64,000 nt of DNA from positions 177,081 to 241,080 of the forward strand of contig NZ_JALGBX010000011.1 in NCBI RefSeq assembly GCF_022808175.1, read 5' to 3'. This DNA is from Streptomyces sp. AP-93 (GTDB lineage: Bacteria > Actinomycetota > Actinomycetes > Streptomycetales > Streptomycetaceae). How positions within the stretch are numbered: position 1 is the stretch's first letter; the number at the start of each line of letters is the position of its first letter. Both the position numbers and the translations under genes were made by a program. Under the pieces are notes generated by a model, which saw only the letters and a list, made by a program, of their open reading frames with translations, was not told the origin of the DNA and did not search any database. Shown one piece after another: positions 36,680-44,725 of this stretch.

Positions 36680-37447
36680 ATGACCATCTCTCTCGAAGTC
36701 TCCGAAGGCGTCGGCGTCATCCGGCTGGACCGGCCGCCCATGAACGCCCTGGACATCGCCACCCAGGACCGGCTGCGCGAGCTCGCCGTCGAGGCGACCG
36801 ACCGGGCCGACGTCCGCACGGCTCTCATCTACGGCGGCGAGAAGGTGTTCGCGGCCGGCGCGGACATCAAGGAGATGCAGACGATGGACCACGCGGCCAT
36901 GGTCGCCCGGTCCCGCGGACTGCAGGACGCCTTCACCGCCGTGGCCCGGATCCCCAAGCCCGTGGTCGCGGCCGTCACCGGCTACGCCCTGGGTGGCGGC
37001 TGCGAGCTGGCCCTCTGCGCGGACTACCGGATCGCCGCCGACAACGCGAAGCTCGGCCAGCCCGAGATCCTGCTCGGCCTGATCCCCGGCGCGGGCGGCA
37101 CCCAGCGGCTGTCCCGGCTGATCGGCCCCTCCAAGGCGAAGGACCTCATCTTCACCGGCCGCATGGTCAAGGCGGACGAGGCACTGACCCTCGGCCTCGT
37201 GGACCGGGTCGTACCGGCCGCCGAGGTCTACGAGCAGGCGTACGCGTGGGCCGCGAAGCTGGCGCAGGGCCCGGCCCTCGCGCTGCGTGCCGCCAAGGAG
37301 TGCGTGGACGCGGGGCTGGAGGCCGACATCGACACCGGGCTGACCATCGAACGGGGCTGGTTCGCGGGCCTGTTCGCCACCGAGGACCGCGAGCGCGGGA
37401 TGCGCAGCTTCGTCGAGGAGGGGCCGGGCAAGGCCAAGTTCCTTTAG
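36680..37447 (+). CDS. Enoyl-CoA hydratase/isomerase (crotonase family)
   Basis: The 255-aa protein has the crotonase oxyanion-hole segments GEKVFAAGADIKEMQTM and VVAAVTGYALGGGCELALCA, the catalytic-Glu segment AKLGQPEILLGLIPGAGGTQ, and the C-terminal trimerisation helix. At the position of the second catalytic Glu of mammalian hydratase the sequence is SKAKDLIFTG, an Asp, which is common in actinobacterial members. It should act in beta-oxidation or a related CoA pathway. The gene stands alone between hairpins. Confidence 0.9.
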   Translation: MTISLEVSEGVGVIRLDRPPMNALDIATQDRLRELAVEATDRADVRTALIYGGEKVFAAGADIKEMQTMDHAAMVARSRGLQDAFTAVARIPKPVVAAVTGYALGGGCELALCADYRIAADNAKLGQPEILLGLIPGAGGTQRLSRLIGPSKAKDLIFTGRMVKADEALTLGLVDRVVPAAEVYEQAYAWAAKLAQGPALALRAAKECVDAGLEADIDTGLTIERGWFAGLFATEDRERGMRSFVEEGPGKAKFL

Positions 37448-37539
37448 GGACGGCACTCTTGTCGGCATCCTCGCCGGGTCCGCGCCGGGGTCTTCGCCGG
37501 GTCTTCCCCGGCGTCATTCCTGTGGGTGGATTAGCCAGG

Positions 37540-37558
37540 CCTTAAGGCAGCCTTAAGG
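37540..37558. promoter_or_regulatory. Two CCTTAAGG palindromes one helical turn apart
   Basis: CCTTAAGG occurs at 37540-37547 and 37551-37558, with centres 11 bp apart. The motif is AT-rich against the local background, 184 bp upstream of the HATPase gene. The arrangement is what a dimeric repressor site would look like; no regulator is known for it. Confidence 0.3.
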
Positions 37559-37741
37559 CGAGCCGGTGATCCACTCTGGGTGACCAGCGTTGTGCCGTGC
37601 GTCACCGCAGGTCAGCGGGGTGCGATGGCCCCCGGGTTGCCGATTGCATATGCCAGGACGACCCCTCGGAATCAAAGATCCCGGGGGGTCTTTTCCTGCG
37701 GAACGGCCCGAACGGCCGTACCGGCCCTCCATGATGGGTGC

Positions 37742-38245
37742 ATGGCGGGTCTGGAGGGTGTGGAACAGCCGCGGCAGCGCAGTAGCGCTTCCGCCGTACG
37801 GCTCACGGCGGCCCTGGAGGACGAACTCGGCCTCAAAGCCCTGGAGTTGTACGGGAATCCGGCCGAGGCGGAGGTGACGCTGCCGTCGATGCCCGAGTCG
37901 GCGAGCACCGCCCGCCGGCTCACGCAGTGCGTGGTCGTCCGCCTGTGGGGGCTCTCGCCGCAGATCGCCGAGCACACGGTCCTGCTCGTATCGGAGCTCG
38001 TGGGCAACGCCGTCCGCCACACGGGAGCCCGGTCCTTCGGTTTACGGATGCTCAGGCGGCGCGGCTGGATCCGCGTGGAAGTGCGCGACCCCTCGCGCGG
38101 ACTGCCCTGTCTCATGCCGGTCCACGAGATGGACACCACCGGCCGGGGGCTGTTCCTCGTCGACAAGCTCTCGGACCGCTGGGGCGCGGACCTGCTGCCG
38201 CGCGGGAAGATCACCTGGTTCGAGATGCGGGTCGCGGACCGCTAG
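37742..38245 (+). CDS. HATPase_c anti-sigma-factor-like (serine/threonine kinase) ATP-binding protein
   Basis: The start ATG 37742 gives 167 aa. The GHKL fold is marked by the N box HTVLLVSELVGNAVRHTG, then WIRVEVRDPSRGLP (G1-like, with Pro after Asp) and DTTGRGLFLVDKLSDRWG (G2). These are the features of the small RsbW/SpoIIAB-like proteins that are very numerous in Streptomyces and usually act on anti-anti-sigma or sigma factors. No partner gene is adjacent. The N-terminal 45 residues are not conserved, so a start further in is possible. Confidence 0.85.
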   Translation: MAGLEGVEQPRQRSSASAVRLTAALEDELGLKALELYGNPAEAEVTLPSMPESASTARRLTQCVVVRLWGLSPQIAEHTVLLVSELVGNAVRHTGARSFGLRMLRRRGWIRVEVRDPSRGLPCLMPVHEMDTTGRGLFLVDKLSDRWGADLLPRGKITWFEMRVADR

Positions 38246-38248
38246 GAG

Positions 38249-38289
38249 CCCCCCGAACGCCAGAAACCCCCCGAACGCCAGAAACCCCC
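38249..38289. repeat. 18-bp tandem duplication after the HATPase gene
   Basis: CCCCCCGAACGCCAGAAA occurs twice in direct tandem (38249-38266, 38267-38284), followed by the first five C of a third unit. Confidence 0.9.
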
Positions 38290-38320
38290 TGTCGCCGTTG
38301 TGGGGCGCTGTGGGGGTTTC
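38281..38320 (+). terminator. Hairpin with long loop after the HATPase gene
   Basis: GAAACCCCC (38281-38289) pairs with GGGGGTTTC (38312-38320) across a 22-base loop, 36 bases beyond the stop codon. Confidence 0.45.
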
Positions 38321-38328
38321 ATGGGTGT

Positions 38329-38358
38329 GCCGAGGATCGAAGGGGTGTGATCCTCGGC
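38329..38358. promoter_or_regulatory. 10-bp inverted repeat upstream of the NodB-like gene, in an otherwise gene-free 350-bp gap
   Basis: GCCGAGGATC (38329-38338) and GATCCTCGGC (38349-38358) are separated by 10 bases. The rest of the gap 38359-38595 is clearly AT-richer than its surroundings (around 38420-38530) and probably contains the promoter of the next two genes; I see no gene in it. Confidence 0.4.
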
Positions 38359-38595
38359 AGGGACTTCGCTCGGGTCAACGGGAAGCCGTGGTTCCGACTA
38401 TGGCAGACGAGGGGCCAAATGCCAAAAGTCCCAAGTTGGACATAAGTGTGCATATCCTAAGACTTTCTACCTAAATCCTAGGTGAGATGGGCCACCGGCC
38501 TCGTAATCAGTGCATAAAGATCGACCGCTCTGCGTGAATCGTTGATCACGTAGCGGACAGTGGCCGGGTGGCACCGGTTCGGCCGAAGGTCCCGA

Positions 38596-39435
38596 ATGGG
38601 GTCAATCAATGCCTACACGGGCATCCACCCCTTAAATGGGCGGGTGCTCTGCTACCCGGACCGCCGATCCGCTCTCCGTGCCGGCGCGGCGGTCGCCGCC
38701 GGCGCCTTCGCCGCCGCCTGTAGTGCCCCCGCCGGCCCCGCGGCCCCGGCGAAGGCCGCCCCGGACAAACCGGCGGCCCCGGCCAAGGCGGCCCGGGCGA
38801 AGGCGGCCCCCGCCCCGCGCCGGTTCGCGGGTCAGCCCGTGGAGATCGGGCACGGTCCCCGCGGCCGGCCCGGCGTCGCGCTCACCTTCCACGGCAACGG
38901 CGACCCCGCCATCGCCAAGGCGGTGCTCGCCGAGGCGGAACGGGCGGGCGCGCGGGTCACCGTACTGGCCATCGGCGCCTGGCTCGACGCCCACCCGGAG
39001 ATGGCCCGCCGGATCCTGGACGGCGGCCACGAGCTCGGCAACCACACCCAGCGCCACCTCGCGATCAACGCCATGCCCGAGGAGCAGGCGTACGCCGAGA
39101 TCACCGGCTGCGCCGACCGGCTCAAACGGCTGACCGGCTCCATCGGCACCTGGTTCCGCCCGTCCCAGACCCAGTACGCCACCCCCCTGGTGCGAAAACT
39201 GGCCCAGCGGGCGGGCTACCCGCACGTCCTCTCGTACGACGTGGACTCCCTCGACTTCACCTCGCCCGGTGCCGCGGCCGTCGTCCGCACCGTCATCGGC
39301 CCGATCCAAGGCGGATCGGTGGTGAGCCTGCACTTCGGCTACGCGGACACGGTCGACGCGATGCCACCCCTCCTCGAAGAACTCGCACGCCGCAAACTGC
39401 GCGCGGTGACCACCACGGAGCTGCTGACCCCATGA
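38596..39435 (+). CDS. Atypical NodB-homology (CE4 polysaccharide deacetylase-like) exported protein
   Basis: ATG 38596 with GAAGG 6 bases upstream gives 279 aa; GTG 38644 is also possible and would place the export signal nearer the start. The signal contains PDRRSALRAGAAVAAGAFA and a cysteine (AAACSAP), so it may be a Tat-exported lipoprotein. The NodB domain keeps GHELGNHTQRHLAIN (the H-x3-H metal motif) and WFRPSQTQYATP. The first motif, normally TFDDGP, reads ALTFHGNGDP, so the catalytic and metal Asp are absent. The last motif is VSLHFGYAD instead of LHD. Either metal binding is altered or the protein is not a deacetylase. Its stop overlaps the next gene start. Confidence 0.8.
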   Translation: MGSINAYTGIHPLNGRVLCYPDRRSALRAGAAVAAGAFAAACSAPAGPAAPAKAAPDKPAAPAKAARAKAAPAPRRFAGQPVEIGHGPRGRPGVALTFHGNGDPAIAKAVLAEAERAGARVTVLAIGAWLDAHPEMARRILDGGHELGNHTQRHLAINAMPEEQAYAEITGCADRLKRLTGSIGTWFRPSQTQYATPLVRKLAQRAGYPHVLSYDVDSLDFTSPGAAAVVRTVIGPIQGGSVVSLHFGYADTVDAMPPLLEELARRKLRAVTTTELLTP

Positions 39436-40628
39436 CGACCACCCGCCTTCCCCGGAAGGCCACCGCGTTGCTGGCCGGTCTGGTCCTCGCCGCCCTGACC
39501 GGCTGCGGAGCGGCCGACAAGGGACCCGCCGAGGCCCTCGGTACGAAGGGGCCCGCCGCGCCCGCCAAGGCGGTACCGGCCGTACCGGCCGCGCCTCCGG
39601 GCCTGGCCGGAATGCCGCCGCTCCTCGATCCGAACGACGTGTACGCGGCCGACCGGCCGAACAAACTCTCCCCGGTGGTCAAGGACTTCCCGTCCCGCGT
39701 GTACGTGCCGAACACCACCTCCAACACGGTGTCCGTCATCGACCCGGTGACGTACAAGGTCATCGACACCATCCCCGTCGGCGTCCAGCCCCAGCACGTG
39801 GTCCCGTCCTGGGACATGAAGACCCTCTGGGTCAATAACAACCGGGGCCACACGCTCACCCCGATCAACCCGGCCACCGGCGAGGCCGGCAAGCCCGTCG
39901 AGGTGCACGACCCGTACAACCTGTACTTCACGCCCAACGGCAAGTACGCGGTGGTCATGGCCTCGATGGACAAGGAGCTGGTCTTCCGCGATCCGCACAC
40001 GATGGACCGCGTGAAAACCGTCCCCGTGAGCTGTTTCGGCGTCAATCACGCGGACTTCTCCGCGGACGGCCGCTACTTCATCGTGAGCTGCGAGTTCTCC
40101 GGCGAACTGCTCAAGGTCGACACCGAGAAGATGGAGGTCGTCGGCCAGCAGAAACTGCCCTTCGAGGGCGCGATGCCACAGGACGTCAAGGTCTCGCCGG
40201 ACGGAAAGACCTTCTACGTCGCGGACATGATGGCGCACGGCATGTGGGTGCTCGGCGGCGACAAGTTCGAGACCCCCAAGCTGCTGCCCACCGGAAAGGG
40301 CTGCCACGGCCTCTACGTCAGCCGCGACTCCAAGGAGATGTACGTCTCCAACCGGGGCGAAGGGTCCGTCTCCGTCTTCGACTTCACGCAGAACAAGCTG
40401 ACGAAGAAGTGGGAGCTGCCCGACGGCGGCAGCCCCGACATGGGCGGGGTCTCCGCCGACGGCAAGGTGCTGTGGCTCTCGGGCCGCTACAACTCCGAGG
40501 TCTACGCCATCGACACCACCACCGGCAAGCAGCTCGCCAGGATCCCGGTGGGCGGCGGACCGCACGGCCTCGCCGTCTACCCGCAGCCCGGCCGCTACTC
40601 CCTCGGCCACACCGGCATCTTCCGGTAG
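39432..40628 (+). CDS. YVTN-repeat beta-propeller lipoprotein
   Basis: The 398-aa protein begins ATG 39432, four bases before the end of the NodB-like gene (ATGA coupling). The lipobox is LAALTGC-GA, followed by an Ala/Pro linker. From residue about 75 it consists of seven-blade-type YVTN/WD-like repeats: RVYVPNTTSNTVSVIDPVTY, DMKTLWVNNNRGHTLTPINP, DGKTFYVADMMAHGMWVLGG, SKEMYVSNRGEGSVSVFDF, GKVLWLSGRYNSEVYAID. Such propellers bind ligands or proteins at the cell surface; no catalytic residues are evident. Coupling implies it works with the NodB-like protein. Confidence 0.85.
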   Translation: MTTTRLPRKATALLAGLVLAALTGCGAADKGPAEALGTKGPAAPAKAVPAVPAAPPGLAGMPPLLDPNDVYAADRPNKLSPVVKDFPSRVYVPNTTSNTVSVIDPVTYKVIDTIPVGVQPQHVVPSWDMKTLWVNNNRGHTLTPINPATGEAGKPVEVHDPYNLYFTPNGKYAVVMASMDKELVFRDPHTMDRVKTVPVSCFGVNHADFSADGRYFIVSCEFSGELLKVDTEKMEVVGQQKLPFEGAMPQDVKVSPDGKTFYVADMMAHGMWVLGGDKFETPKLLPTGKGCHGLYVSRDSKEMYVSNRGEGSVSVFDFTQNKLTKKWELPDGGSPDMGGVSADGKVLWLSGRYNSEVYAIDTTTGKQLARIPVGGGPHGLAVYPQPGRYSLGHTGIFR

Positions 40629-40686
40629 GGCGCGAGCGCGCGGACACCGCTTCGCGCGGAGACTGCTTCACGCGGAGAACGCGGGC

Positions 40687-40719
40687 GTGCCCCGGGAGCT
40701 CGCACAGCTCCCGGGGCAC
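40687..40719. terminator. Bidirectional terminator between YVTN and P450 genes
   Basis: A perfect 14-bp stem (40687-40700 with 40706-40719) and 5-base loop, followed by TTTC, lies between the convergent genes ending at 40628 and 40744. Confidence 0.85.
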
Positions 40720-40743
40720 TTTCAACCGCTCACCGACGCCTCC

Positions 40744-41982
40744 TCACCAGGCGACGGGGAGCCGCTCGGGGAGGCGCTTGATGAAGCCGGTCCGCCATAC
40801 GAGGTTCTCCGCCGGCACCGCGAGACGCAGCTCGGGCAGCCGCTCGACCAGCACCTCCAGCGCGATCTCGGCGTGCGCCCGGCCCAGCGCGGAAGCCGGG
40901 CAGAAGTGCCGGCCCGCGCCGAAGGCGAGGTTGGCGTGGGAGCCCTCGCGCTCCAGGTCCAGCTCGTCGGGGTTCTCGAAGGCCTCCGGGTCGAAGTTGG
41001 CCCCCTCCAGCAGGACGAGGACCAGCTCGCCCTCCCTGACCAGCACGTCCCCGACCTGGATGTCCGCCATCGCGATGCGCGGCAGGCCGTCGCCCACGGA
41101 CAGGTTCCAGCGGAGCAGCTCGTCCACGGCCTTGCCCATGCGCTCCGGGTGAGCGCGCAGGTACCCGATGAGCTCGGGCTTCTGCAGCAGCGCCAGGACC
41201 GCCAGGGTCAGGAACGCGGAGGTGGAGACGGCGCCGGCCCCGAAGAGGGAGACGGCGACGGTGGCGAACATGTCGTCGGTCAGGTGCGCCGACTCCGGGT
41301 CCGCCTCCTTCAGCTCGGCGAACTTGCCGAGGAGCCCCGTACGCTCCTCGGCAGGCAGCGCCAGCTGCGCCTTCAACTGGTCCTCGAAGTAGCCGACGTC
41401 CTTGTACCAGTTGAGCGCCGAGTCGGCGAACGGCTCGCGCGCGGTCATGAACGCGACGTCCAGCCCCGACATCAGGCGCCGCCAGTCCTCGAACGGCACG
41501 CCCAGCACCTGGCAGTGCATGGCCGCCGAGAAGGGATCGGCGAACCCGGCCCGCAGGTCGGCGGGCCCCCCTTCGGTGACGAGCTGGTCGATGAGCTCGC
41601 CGGCCTTCGCGCGCAGCCAGTCCTGCAGGCCCTTCTGGCGCGGGTTGAGCGCCTTCATGACCGCGTTGCGCAGTCCGGCGCTGTTGATGTTCCCCATGTT
41701 GTTGACGACCTCGGGCGGGATCGTCAGCGCGTACTGGCGCGGGACGCCGGCATTGGCCGTGTCCTTGAGGCTGAAGCGCTCGTCCTCCAGCACCTGCTTG
41801 GCCAGCGCGTAACTGCTCACCAGCCAGGCCGGATCCCCGGTGAGGGTACGGACCTTCGCGACCGGCGCCTTCTCGCGCAGCCAGGTGCACTCCTCGGGGA
41901 GCACGTCGCCGCGCCGCGAGAGGGGGAAGTCGATGAGGGGCTCGGCGGTCTGTCCCGTGCCCTCAAGCTGCTCGACGCTCAT
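40744..41982 (-). CDS. cyp121: CYP121-like cytochrome P450 (mycocyclosin synthase type)
   Basis: ATG 41982 gives 412 aa. The heme loop is LAFGAGRHFCPASALGRAHA (Cys361). The I-helix reads SLFGAGAVSTSAFLTLAVLA, without the usual acid-Thr pair, as in mycobacterial CYP121, which couples two tyrosine rings of cyclo(Tyr-Tyr). From memory of CYP121, many stretches match: PPEVVNNMGNI, DGLPR, ADIQVGDVLV, GELVLVLLEGANFDPE, ERLPV-W. Active-site counterparts Phe178, Trp192 and Ser253 are kept, but the Gln385/Arg386 pair is Ile401/Lys402. The start lies inside the end of the cyclodipeptide synthase gene (20-base overlap), so the two are translated together. The product is likely mycocyclosin or a close relative. 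Confidence 0.9.
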   Translation of the reverse strand: MSVEQLEGTGQTAEPLIDFPLSRRGDVLPEECTWLREKAPVAKVRTLTGDPAWLVSSYALAKQVLEDERFSLKDTANAGVPRQYALTIPPEVVNNMGNINSAGLRNAVMKALNPRQKGLQDWLRAKAGELIDQLVTEGGPADLRAGFADPFSAAMHCQVLGVPFEDWRRLMSGLDVAFMTAREPFADSALNWYKDVGYFEDQLKAQLALPAEERTGLLGKFAELKEADPESAHLTDDMFATVAVSLFGAGAVSTSAFLTLAVLALLQKPELIGYLRAHPERMGKAVDELLRWNLSVGDGLPRIAMADIQVGDVLVREGELVLVLLEGANFDPEAFENPDELDLEREGSHANLAFGAGRHFCPASALGRAHAEIALEVLVERLPELRLAVPAENLVWRTGFIKRLPERLPVAW

Positions 41983-42763
41983 CGACGGTCCCTTCGGTTG
42001 GTGCGGTGTGCGTGTGCGTGTGCGCGTGCGGGTTCGTGCTCGCGCGGTTCGGGTTGCCCTGCGCCTTTTCGGCCGCCTCGGGGCGGACCACGGCGTATGC
42101 CTGGTTCCTCGTCGCGCGCAGTCCCCCACCGCGCGCGAAGAGGACGTCGGTCATCGGCATCTTGACGTGGTAGGCCGCCACGGAGGACGGCACGTCGAGA
42201 ATGCTCGGGGTGTCGATGAAGAACGGCAGCTCGGCTGCCATGTAATCGAAACACACCTGCAACTGTGCGTCGGTGATGGATTCACCTTCCGGCAACTTGG
42301 ATCCGACAAAGTGCAGGGCCATTTCCTCGCAGCCCTTGCGGAATTCGTCGTCGGTCTCCAGGAAATGGAGTACGCGTCGGTGCAGAAGTTGGTAGACGGG
42401 GTTCGTCTGGAACTCCGAAAGTGCCCTCACTCGGATCTCGGCATGCTGAGGCCCTGATTCCTCCACGCCCTTGAGAATCCTTCGCCGGACTGCCTTGATT
42501 TCCTTCGTAGCACGCTTCTCGGCGTGTTCCTGGGTGTAGCCGAATGCGGCGAACATCCGGTCCACGTGGAGGTCTGCGTACACGAAGTCGACCTGTGCGA
42601 AGCGGGTCGTGGCCCATCGGGTGAGGCTGGATATGCGCTCGGAGCTGAAGTAGCTGTTTCCAGGACTCACTCCGATGAGCACATGGTCGCCGTCTTCCCA
42701 GATGTGGTGGCAAGTGCGGGTGAAGGGCAGAACTTCGAATGATGCGTCAGCTGTGATCGTCAC
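41963..42763 (-). CDS. tRNA-dependent cyclodipeptide synthase, NYH subfamily
   Basis: GTG 42763 gives 266 aa. CDPSs take two aminoacyl-tRNAs and form a diketopiperazine through a covalent serine enzyme. The catalytic pocket is complete: Ser33 in LIGVSPGNSYFS, Asn36, Tyr174 and Glu178 in FDYMAAELPFFIDTPSIL, and Tyr198-His199 in VPSSVAAYH, which are the NYH markers. The body closely resembles Rv2275 (VDFVYADLHV, RALSEFQTNPVY, ARGGGLRATRNQ), the M. tuberculosis cyclo(Tyr-Tyr) synthase, so tyrosine is the expected substrate (inference). The tail is low-complexity (HAHTHTHT). Base composition is less GC-rich than the neighbours, suggesting acquisition. No strong ribosome-binding site is seen. Confidence 0.93.
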   Translation of the reverse strand: MTITADASFEVLPFTRTCHHIWEDGDHVLIGVSPGNSYFSSERISSLTRWATTRFAQVDFVYADLHVDRMFAAFGYTQEHAEKRATKEIKAVRRRILKGVEESGPQHAEIRVRALSEFQTNPVYQLLHRRVLHFLETDDEFRKGCEEMALHFVGSKLPEGESITDAQLQVCFDYMAAELPFFIDTPSILDVPSSVAAYHVKMPMTDVLFARGGGLRATRNQAYAVVRPEAAEKAQGNPNRASTNPHAHTHTHTAPTEGTVDERRAA

Positions 42764-43017
42764 CTGTGTGATCGCCCTTGTTGCCGCTTGTCCCTGGGAG
42801 CCCTGCGCTCCCGGTGTGGCGGCAATGTCGCTACGTTATGCCGTGGTCCCGGAGCGTGACAAGTGGGGGCTTGAATTGTTGGCTGGAATTATCGCTTCCG
42901 CACTACGGAAGAGTAATTGAATATCTATCTGCCGCTCGAACGGGACCCGGGGCGTGAGGGGTCCGGGCATGCCGCTACCCTGAGCCGGTCAACAAGCACC
43001 AAGAAGGGGTGGACCCA

Positions 43018-43230
43018 GTGGCGGACATCGAGAGCGCACGGACGACGTTCGGCAAGTTCGACGTGAACGGTGACGGCTTCGTGACGGCCGACGAGTTCCG
43101 TTCGGCGATGGCGGAGATGGGCGACCCGTTCGTCACCGGCCCGGTCGCGGAGGCCGTGATAGCCGCCAAGGACTCGAACGACGACGGCCTGCTGAGCTTC
43201 GACGAGTTCTGGGCCTCCCTGAACAAGTAA
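43018..43230 (+). CDS. Two-EF-hand calcium-binding protein
   Basis: GTG 43018, with GAAGGGG about 8 bases upstream, gives 70 aa; an alternative GTG at 43009 is less well placed. Two canonical 12-residue loops are present: DVNGDGFVTADE and DSNDDGLLSFDE, each ending in the bidentate Glu. No signal peptide or TM, so it is a cytoplasmic calcium sensor or buffer like other small Streptomyces EF-hand (calerythrin-like) proteins. No partner gene is adjacent. Confidence 0.88.
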   Translation: MADIESARTTFGKFDVNGDGFVTADEFRSAMAEMGDPFVTGPVAEAVIAAKDSNDDGLLSFDEFWASLNK

Positions 43231-43273
43231 GCCCCCGCGCCGCCCCCGGCCCCTGCCGGGCCGGGGGTGCGCG

Positions 43274-43828
43274 TCAGTTCTGCCGCGGCCCGTCGGTCAT
43301 GCCCTCCACCTCGGCGAGGGCCTCCTCCAGCCAGCGCAGCCAGAAGGTCTCCAGCCCGGTTCCCGCGTGCAGCACGACCCGCCGCAGCCGGTCCTCCCCG
43401 GAGTCCCGCCCGGCCGGGAAGTCCTTCTCCTCGATCCCCTCGTACACGGCCAACTGGGCCCGGTGCAGCTCCAGATGCCGCCGCAGCTCCGCGGCCAGCC
43501 CCTGCGGCCCCACCACCGCGGCCGCCCGGATCCGCAGCAGCAGCGGATCCCGCACCGGCTTGGGATCCTGACTCTCCCGGACCCACCGCGCCAGCTCCCC
43601 GCTCCCGGCGGGCAGCACCTCGTACTCCTTCTTCTGCCCCCGCACGGGCCCCTCGCTGGGCAGCGCCCGGATCAGCCCGGCCTCCTCCAGCCGGCCGAGC
43701 TCGCGGTAGATCTGCTGGTGCGTCGCGGACCAGAAGTACCCGATCGACTTGTCGAACCGCCGGGTCAGTTCCAGCCCCGACGAGGGCTTCTCGAGCAGGG
43801 CGGTGAGGATGGCGTGCGGGAGCGACAT
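43274..43828 (-). CDS. PadR-family transcriptional regulator
   Basis: The 184-aa protein starts MSLPHAILTALLEKPSSGLE and has the PadR winged helix, with recognition region YFWSATHQQIYRELGRLEEA and wing QKKEYEVLPAG. A C-terminal helical dimerisation domain of the Vir_act_alpha_C type follows (LELHRAQLAVYEGIEEKDF). It probably represses a nearby gene in response to a small ligand. It lies 51 bp downstream of cbiO on the same strand and could be cotranscribed, but nothing links it to cobalt. Confidence 0.9.
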   Translation of the reverse strand: MSLPHAILTALLEKPSSGLELTRRFDKSIGYFWSATHQQIYRELGRLEEAGLIRALPSEGPVRGQKKEYEVLPAGSGELARWVRESQDPKPVRDPLLLRIRAAAVVGPQGLAAELRRHLELHRAQLAVYEGIEEKDFPAGRDSGEDRLRRVVLHAGTGLETFWLRWLEEALAEVEGMTDGPRQN

Positions 43829-43879
43829 GCGGCCATCCTAGGTTTGCGGAGACCGGGGCCCGGCGTCCCGCCGCCCTGC

Positions 43880-44725
43880 CTACCCCCAAGCGGCCAGTGC
43901 CTCCGGGGTGCGTGGGCCCGGGGTGTGCGCGGACAGGTGGCCGTGGGCGCGGAGGAAGGCCGTCACCGCCGGGGACCAGGCCGGGCGCAGGCCCGCCGAG
44001 GTGAGGAGGGACGGGTCCGAGAGGAGGGGCTCGGCCGGGCCGAAGCGGATGCCCGCCGGGGTCAGGACCGCCGCGTCGTCGGCCCAGCGGACCGCCAGGT
44101 CCACGTCGTGGGTGGCCATGACCACCGTCGTGCCGGAGGCGCGCAGTCCCGCGAGGACGTCGAGGAGCCGCTCCTGGCCGTCCGGGTCCAGGCCGGCCGT
44201 CGGCTCGTCCAGGATCAGCACCCGCGGAGCCATCGCCACCGCTCCCGCGATCGCCGCGCGCTTGCGCTGGCCGTAGGAGAGCAGGTGCGTGGGCCGGTCC
44301 CGGAGGTGGGTGATGTCCAGCGCGGCGAGGGCCGAGTCCACGCGGGCGCGGACCTCCGGAGCGGGGAGCCCCAGGTTCATCGGGCCGAAGGACACGTCCT
44401 GTTCGACCGAGGCCGCGAACAGCTGGTCGTCGGGGTCCTGCACCACCAGCTGGACGGACGTGCGCAGCCGGGTCAGGCCGGCCCGGTCGTACGAGACCTC
44501 CGTGCCGTCCAGCCGCAGCGATCCCGCGCCGGGCCGCAGGCCGCCGCTCAGCAGCCGCATCAGCGTGGTCTTGCCGCTGCCGTTGCGGCCCAGCAGGGCC
44601 AGCGCCCGGCCCGGCGCGATGGCGAAGTCGACGCCGGTCAGGACCGCCGGGCCGTCCTCGTAGGCGTAGCCCGCGCCGGACAGTTCCACCACCGGGTTCA
44701 GCGACGGGTTCAGCGACGGGTTCAC
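43880..44725 (-). CDS. cbiO: Cobalt ECF transporter ATPase
   Basis: GTG 44725, overlapping the cbiQ stop by four bases (GTGA), gives 281 aa. Walker A is ALLGRNGSGKTTLMRLLSGG. The Q-loop region is VVQDPDDQLFAASVEQDVSF, typical of ECF ATPases. The signature is THLLSYGQRKRAAIAGAVAM, Walker B is VLILDEPTAGLDPDGQERL, and the H-loop His is in VVMATHDVDLA. It powers cobalt import with CbiQ, CbiN and CbiM. The N-terminus carries a short in-frame repeat NPSLNPSLNP from a 12-bp DNA repeat. Confidence 0.93.
   Translation of the reverse strand: MNPSLNPSLNPVVELSGAGYAYEDGPAVLTGVDFAIAPGRALALLGRNGSGKTTLMRLLSGGLRPGAGSLRLDGTEVSYDRAGLTRLRTSVQLVVQDPDDQLFAASVEQDVSFGPMNLGLPAPEVRARVDSALAALDITHLRDRPTHLLSYGQRKRAAIAGAVAMAPRVLILDEPTAGLDPDGQERLLDVLAGLRASGTTVVMATHDVDLAVRWADDAAVLTPAGIRFGPAEPLLSDPSLLTSAGLRPAWSPAVTAFLRAHGHLSAHTPGPRTPEALAAWG

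Noticed and set aside
42003..42032. GTGTGC-type repeat as a possible recombination or Z-DNA site
   Set aside because: It encodes the HTHTHT tail of the CDPS and is too short to support a separate claim.
41983..42129. N-terminal extension of the P450 with an RTRTRTRT string
   Set aside because: It overlaps the coding end of the CDPS out of frame; ATG 41982 fits the start of CYP121-type proteins.
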